DNA of 64,000 nt from Cyanoderma ruficeps (Eukaryota > Chordata > Aves > Passeriformes > Timaliidae). The notes beneath the pieces are model-generated. The model saw only the letters and a program-made list of their open reading frames with translations, was not told where the DNA came from and searched no databases. The translations under genes were made by a program, and so were the position numbers. The stretch lies in assembly GCA_008694505.1 (NCBI GenBank), contig VZDJ01000623.1, positions 15,712,988 through 15,776,987 of the forward strand. Direction: 5' to 3'. Position 1 is the first letter of the stretch, and every line of letters begins with the position of its first letter. Below are positions 60,711 through 64,000 of this stretch, one piece after another.

Positions 60711-63141
60711 AGCTGACTTTGATGGAAAACTCTGGGCTGACTGCCTTTGAGTTTGCCATTTTATGTTTGCTGTTCTGCTTCCTGGTTATTATTGATATCC
60801 CATCATTATCCAAATACTTTCTAACCACAGGAATTAGTGTAGCTACAAACTTTTTTGTTTGTTTGTTTCTTGTTTCTGCCCTTTGCTTGTCACTTATGAA
60901 TATTTATTTGTAGAGGCCAAATGTCATGTCACAAAGTGTTTTCTATCCTTTCCCTGCATATAGGCACAATACAGTGATTTACCAGGAGACCACAGAGTTT
61001 AAATTCATTGCCTTGCAGCATTTCTTTTTTTATTTACCCACAGAATTCTTATTTATCCATTCAAAGGATCATCCTGGCACAATTCAGTTTCTTGCAGTGG
61101 TGTGATTCTAGTTCAAATGTTGAGCTTTGGCTTTCTTTATCAAAGAATTATTTTCCAAACATGCTTGTCACCAAATACCCTTCACTTGCAGCTGCAAGAT
61201 ATCTGGGTGGGAAATAAGAAACATCTTAGAATTGCATGCCAGACTTGGTTTTTTTTTGCAGATGTGCCATGTACACAGAATGTCCACCTGGTCTTTGCCA
61301 GCAGTAAAAAAGCTGTATAGTAATGTCTGAACTCAGCTTTGCCATGCTGAAAGCTTTCTTTTGATGGAAAAAAAGTCTGGACATTTCATGCACTTATATG
61401 GTATTTTGTAGCCTAGTACTTTAGAGCCAGAGGAAATGTACATGTCCAAGAGAGTTTGCTGGACACACAGACAGTATTCTTGGAACTAGATTTAACTGTA
61501 ATCATTAGGGAAATCACTTTTTTGCTTTCCTTATGCAGTTTGAGCCTCTAGCCTCCTCCTCCAGAGCAGGAAGCTTTCTATTCTGAAAGCAACAATTCCA
61601 TACATGATAGATTGATGGGCAGCACTTATACACAAAAACACACAGAGTTTTGTTCTCTTTGCACTTTATCCCTGAGACGCCTCACGCTCACATGTATGAT
61701 AATCTACCATCTCTGTTCTTGAGACTTACAGTCACTACTCTAGATCTGCCTCTATGGTTGAATCATCTCACCTGACATTAGGCATCTGTAGCATAGATGT
61801 CTACCAGGCATGTGAATTGCTTTTTGTAGTCAGTGGACAGAAAAAGGCACTTGCAGAGACCAAGGTTAGGGATCTTTTTATTCAAAACTGCCCTGTGTTA
61901 GATATTTAACCTGGATGAAATTGATTTTGTCCATTTAGTAGGTCTTTACCGTCCATAAGGAAGCTTGGGTGACTGGCCCAGATTTATACATACACATTAT
62001 AGTGGCATCTGAGCCCTGACCTTTCTGTTCAAAGTAAAACCTCATATTGATTTGACATCTTCAGTGGATGTGTAATGGGTTTATATTCCATCTGACTAAG
62101 GAAGACATTTCAGCCTTCGTTACCAAAACCTGGTTTTCACTCTTTTCTCAGCACTGTGTACTGTACATGATCTTGCTTGTCAGTCAGATCCATATGTTGG
62201 ATATCTTTTTGGCGTCTTTGACCTCTTTTGAATTCATTTAAATACACACTCAATTGTTGAGGTTCCTCTAAGGTAAAGCCCTTCCTATATATCTCGCTGG
62301 CAAAAATTCTGTGCAAGTTTTAGGTCTTCTGAATGAGCAAGATGCAGAAATGGTCTAAAATTAAACTACTTAAGAGTATGAAACTTTACTCAGAATATGG
62401 ATAACTCATAGCTGTGCAGTTCTTACGTAAAACCCATACTCTACATGCACAACCACATCTATATTGTTTTACTGACTTCCCCTTCTGTGCTCATCAAAAC
62501 TCAGCTGTATCTCTTCACCTACACTGAGGTTAACAGGTTTTCTGTCCTCTCTTCCTATCACGCATACTGAGAGAGTGACTCCTGCTTCTGCCACATATTT
62601 GCCATGTTAGGAAAAAAAAAATAATCTTATTAATGATCTCTCAGATCCATTCATTGTTCTAATTCAGATTCCTTCTTGCAGCTCTCCTTGGCTGTGATGC
62701 CTAGGAAATACTTGGCAATCCATGCTGTCTGTCTGGCTAATGCAGTTGCATTGCTTCCTCACTCTCCATCTAGACCTTTTGTGCTTTGTCTTGGATTTAG
62801 ATTCTAAAGCTATTTGCCCATGTGTATGCAGTACTGAGCTCAACTTCTGCTCAGCCACCATCATATAGAAATAATAAAGCATTAGTAAAGAAAATAATAA
62901 CAATGAGAAAAAATTTGAAAAATTAAGGGTAAATAACATTTCACATAAGCTTTCCAGTGGTGATTTCCACTGTCCTCTTTCATAAAGACTAACACTGTGC
63001 TTCTTTTGTTAGAAAATCTTTATTCTTCTGGTTTTGATTCTTTCATACTTTTAAGTTGAGAAGCTCCAGCCAGGTTCTGAAGCCGACACCCTGTTTTAGC
63101 ATGCATTCCTTTGGCAAAATTCTTAGGGTTTTTTGTTGTGG

Positions 63142-63155
63142 TTTTTTTTTTTTTT
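63142..63155 (+). repeat. T14 homopolymer
   Basis: This is a run of fourteen thymines after GTTGTGG. I see no other structure around it. Confidence 0.85.
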
Positions 63156-64000
63156 GTCTGTAAAATAATACGCTTTAGAATAAAAGATCACCATAGTTTT
63201 GCTCAAGTAAGGCAGAAAACTTTCAGGTTGTAGCAGGTTTCTACCATCTGCTCCTCAGACTGAAAGGATTGTACTTCAAGTGGACGTTGGTGAGACAAGA
63301 TTTATTGGTAGTCTTTTGTTGGATCAGCTGGTATAGTTTGAAAAATTAGACAATTTTCAAAAATATAAGCCCTTTGTGTGTCCCAAAAATTAATGTATAT
63401 AAAATGTCTAACATACCTCATGCCATAGAAACAGGAAACAGTAAAACACAGTAGGCGAGGTGTAATATACAGCCAAGACCTGAGATACCACCTCACTTGG
63501 TCTAGAAAGAGCACAATCAATGCTACATCAATAATGTGTTTTTTTTTAACCAAAGTATACCATTCTACTTAGCTAGATGGAGTGTTTGAAAATAGGCATT
63601 TAAACACCTCATAAGAAATTATTCCAGAACAGAAAGAAAATCTCCACTGGTTCTGTGGAGTAGCTGACAAGAGCTATCCTAGCCTGGAATCCACAGAGAG
63701 CAGTTACAGCTGTGATTACAGTCTTAGGAGATAAATATCCTTCTTTGAAAATGTTCTGCTAGACCTCCCATCCTTCCCTCAGACAGCTCTCTCCTTTGAA
63801 ACCAGGGTGTCATTTACAGAGATACAGTTTCTTAAGGTCTTCTGCTTTTTGTGGTGTCTCATTTCTGTGTCATCTCCAGTGAAATCTCCATCAGGTCATA
63901 GCAGGTGGAAGAATTAAACTACTGCATGTCAGTAATTAATAATAATGCAAATATCTCTGAGACACAAGAAGTATGAATTAATTGAACTTGTTTTTCCAAA

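Larger units (their letters stand above)
56628..64000. other. Intergenic sequence, distal right flank
   Basis: No recognised gene or known repeat family. Minus-strand open frames with acceptor-like starts at 57774-58079 and 58507-58728 are discussed as weak exon candidates. T14 runs lie at 60697-60710 and 63142-63155. The rest is ordinary AT-rich sequence. Confidence 0.45.

Noticed and set aside
32961..64000. Expected neighbour EED (downstream in mammals) in the right flank
   Set aside because: I looked for WD-repeat and N-terminal EED peptides on both strands and saw none, so EED, if syntenic, lies beyond the right edge.

Overview
This window looks like nuclear DNA from a bird, or at least a sauropsid. 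It is AT-rich, intron-dominated sequence with one sharp CpG island. The recognisable interspersed repeats are CR1 non-LTR retrotransposons with the characteristic 3' ends (ATAGAAT.. in reverse, ..TCTATG.. forward). I recognise no Alu, L1 or other mammal-type repeat. The species cannot be fixed from the sequence.

One gene is clear: PICALM (clathrin assembly lymphoid myeloid protein, CALM), on the minus strand. Its first five coding exons lie at 32404-32275, 6389-6247, 4178-4103, 2868-2766 and 518-425. They join in frame through canonical GT..AG introns of phase 1, 0, 1, 2 and 0, and encode residues 1-182, the N-terminal half of the membrane-binding ANTH domain. Intron 1 is about 25.9 kb, introns 2-4 are 1.2-2.2 kb, and intron 5 runs off the left edge. 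The rest of the gene lies beyond position 1.

The promoter is a CpG island of about 0.9 kb (roughly 32040-32960). It is TATA-less and has GC boxes, a perfect palindromic GTCACGTGAC (CLEAR/E-box) 321 bp upstream of the start codon, a YY1-like AAAATGGCGGC, and a G-quadruplex-forming tract on the sense strand. No ATG occurs on the sense strand for more than 500 bp upstream of the annotated start.

From about 33 kb to the right edge the sequence reads as the intergenic flank upstream of PICALM. It holds scattered CR1 fragments, densest at 48-57 kb and including a decayed reverse transcriptase segment, plus simple repeats and a pair of 57-bp copies of an unidentified dispersed element (43178 and 50625). 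A few minus-strand open frames preceded by good splice acceptors (52063-52299, 57774-58079, 58507-58728) could be exons of an unrecognised gene, but the support is weak.

No rRNA, tRNA, CRISPR array or clearly novel system was found. The most checkable points are the CLEAR motif at the PICALM promoter, the unidentified dispersed repeat, and the possible cryptic minus-strand exons.
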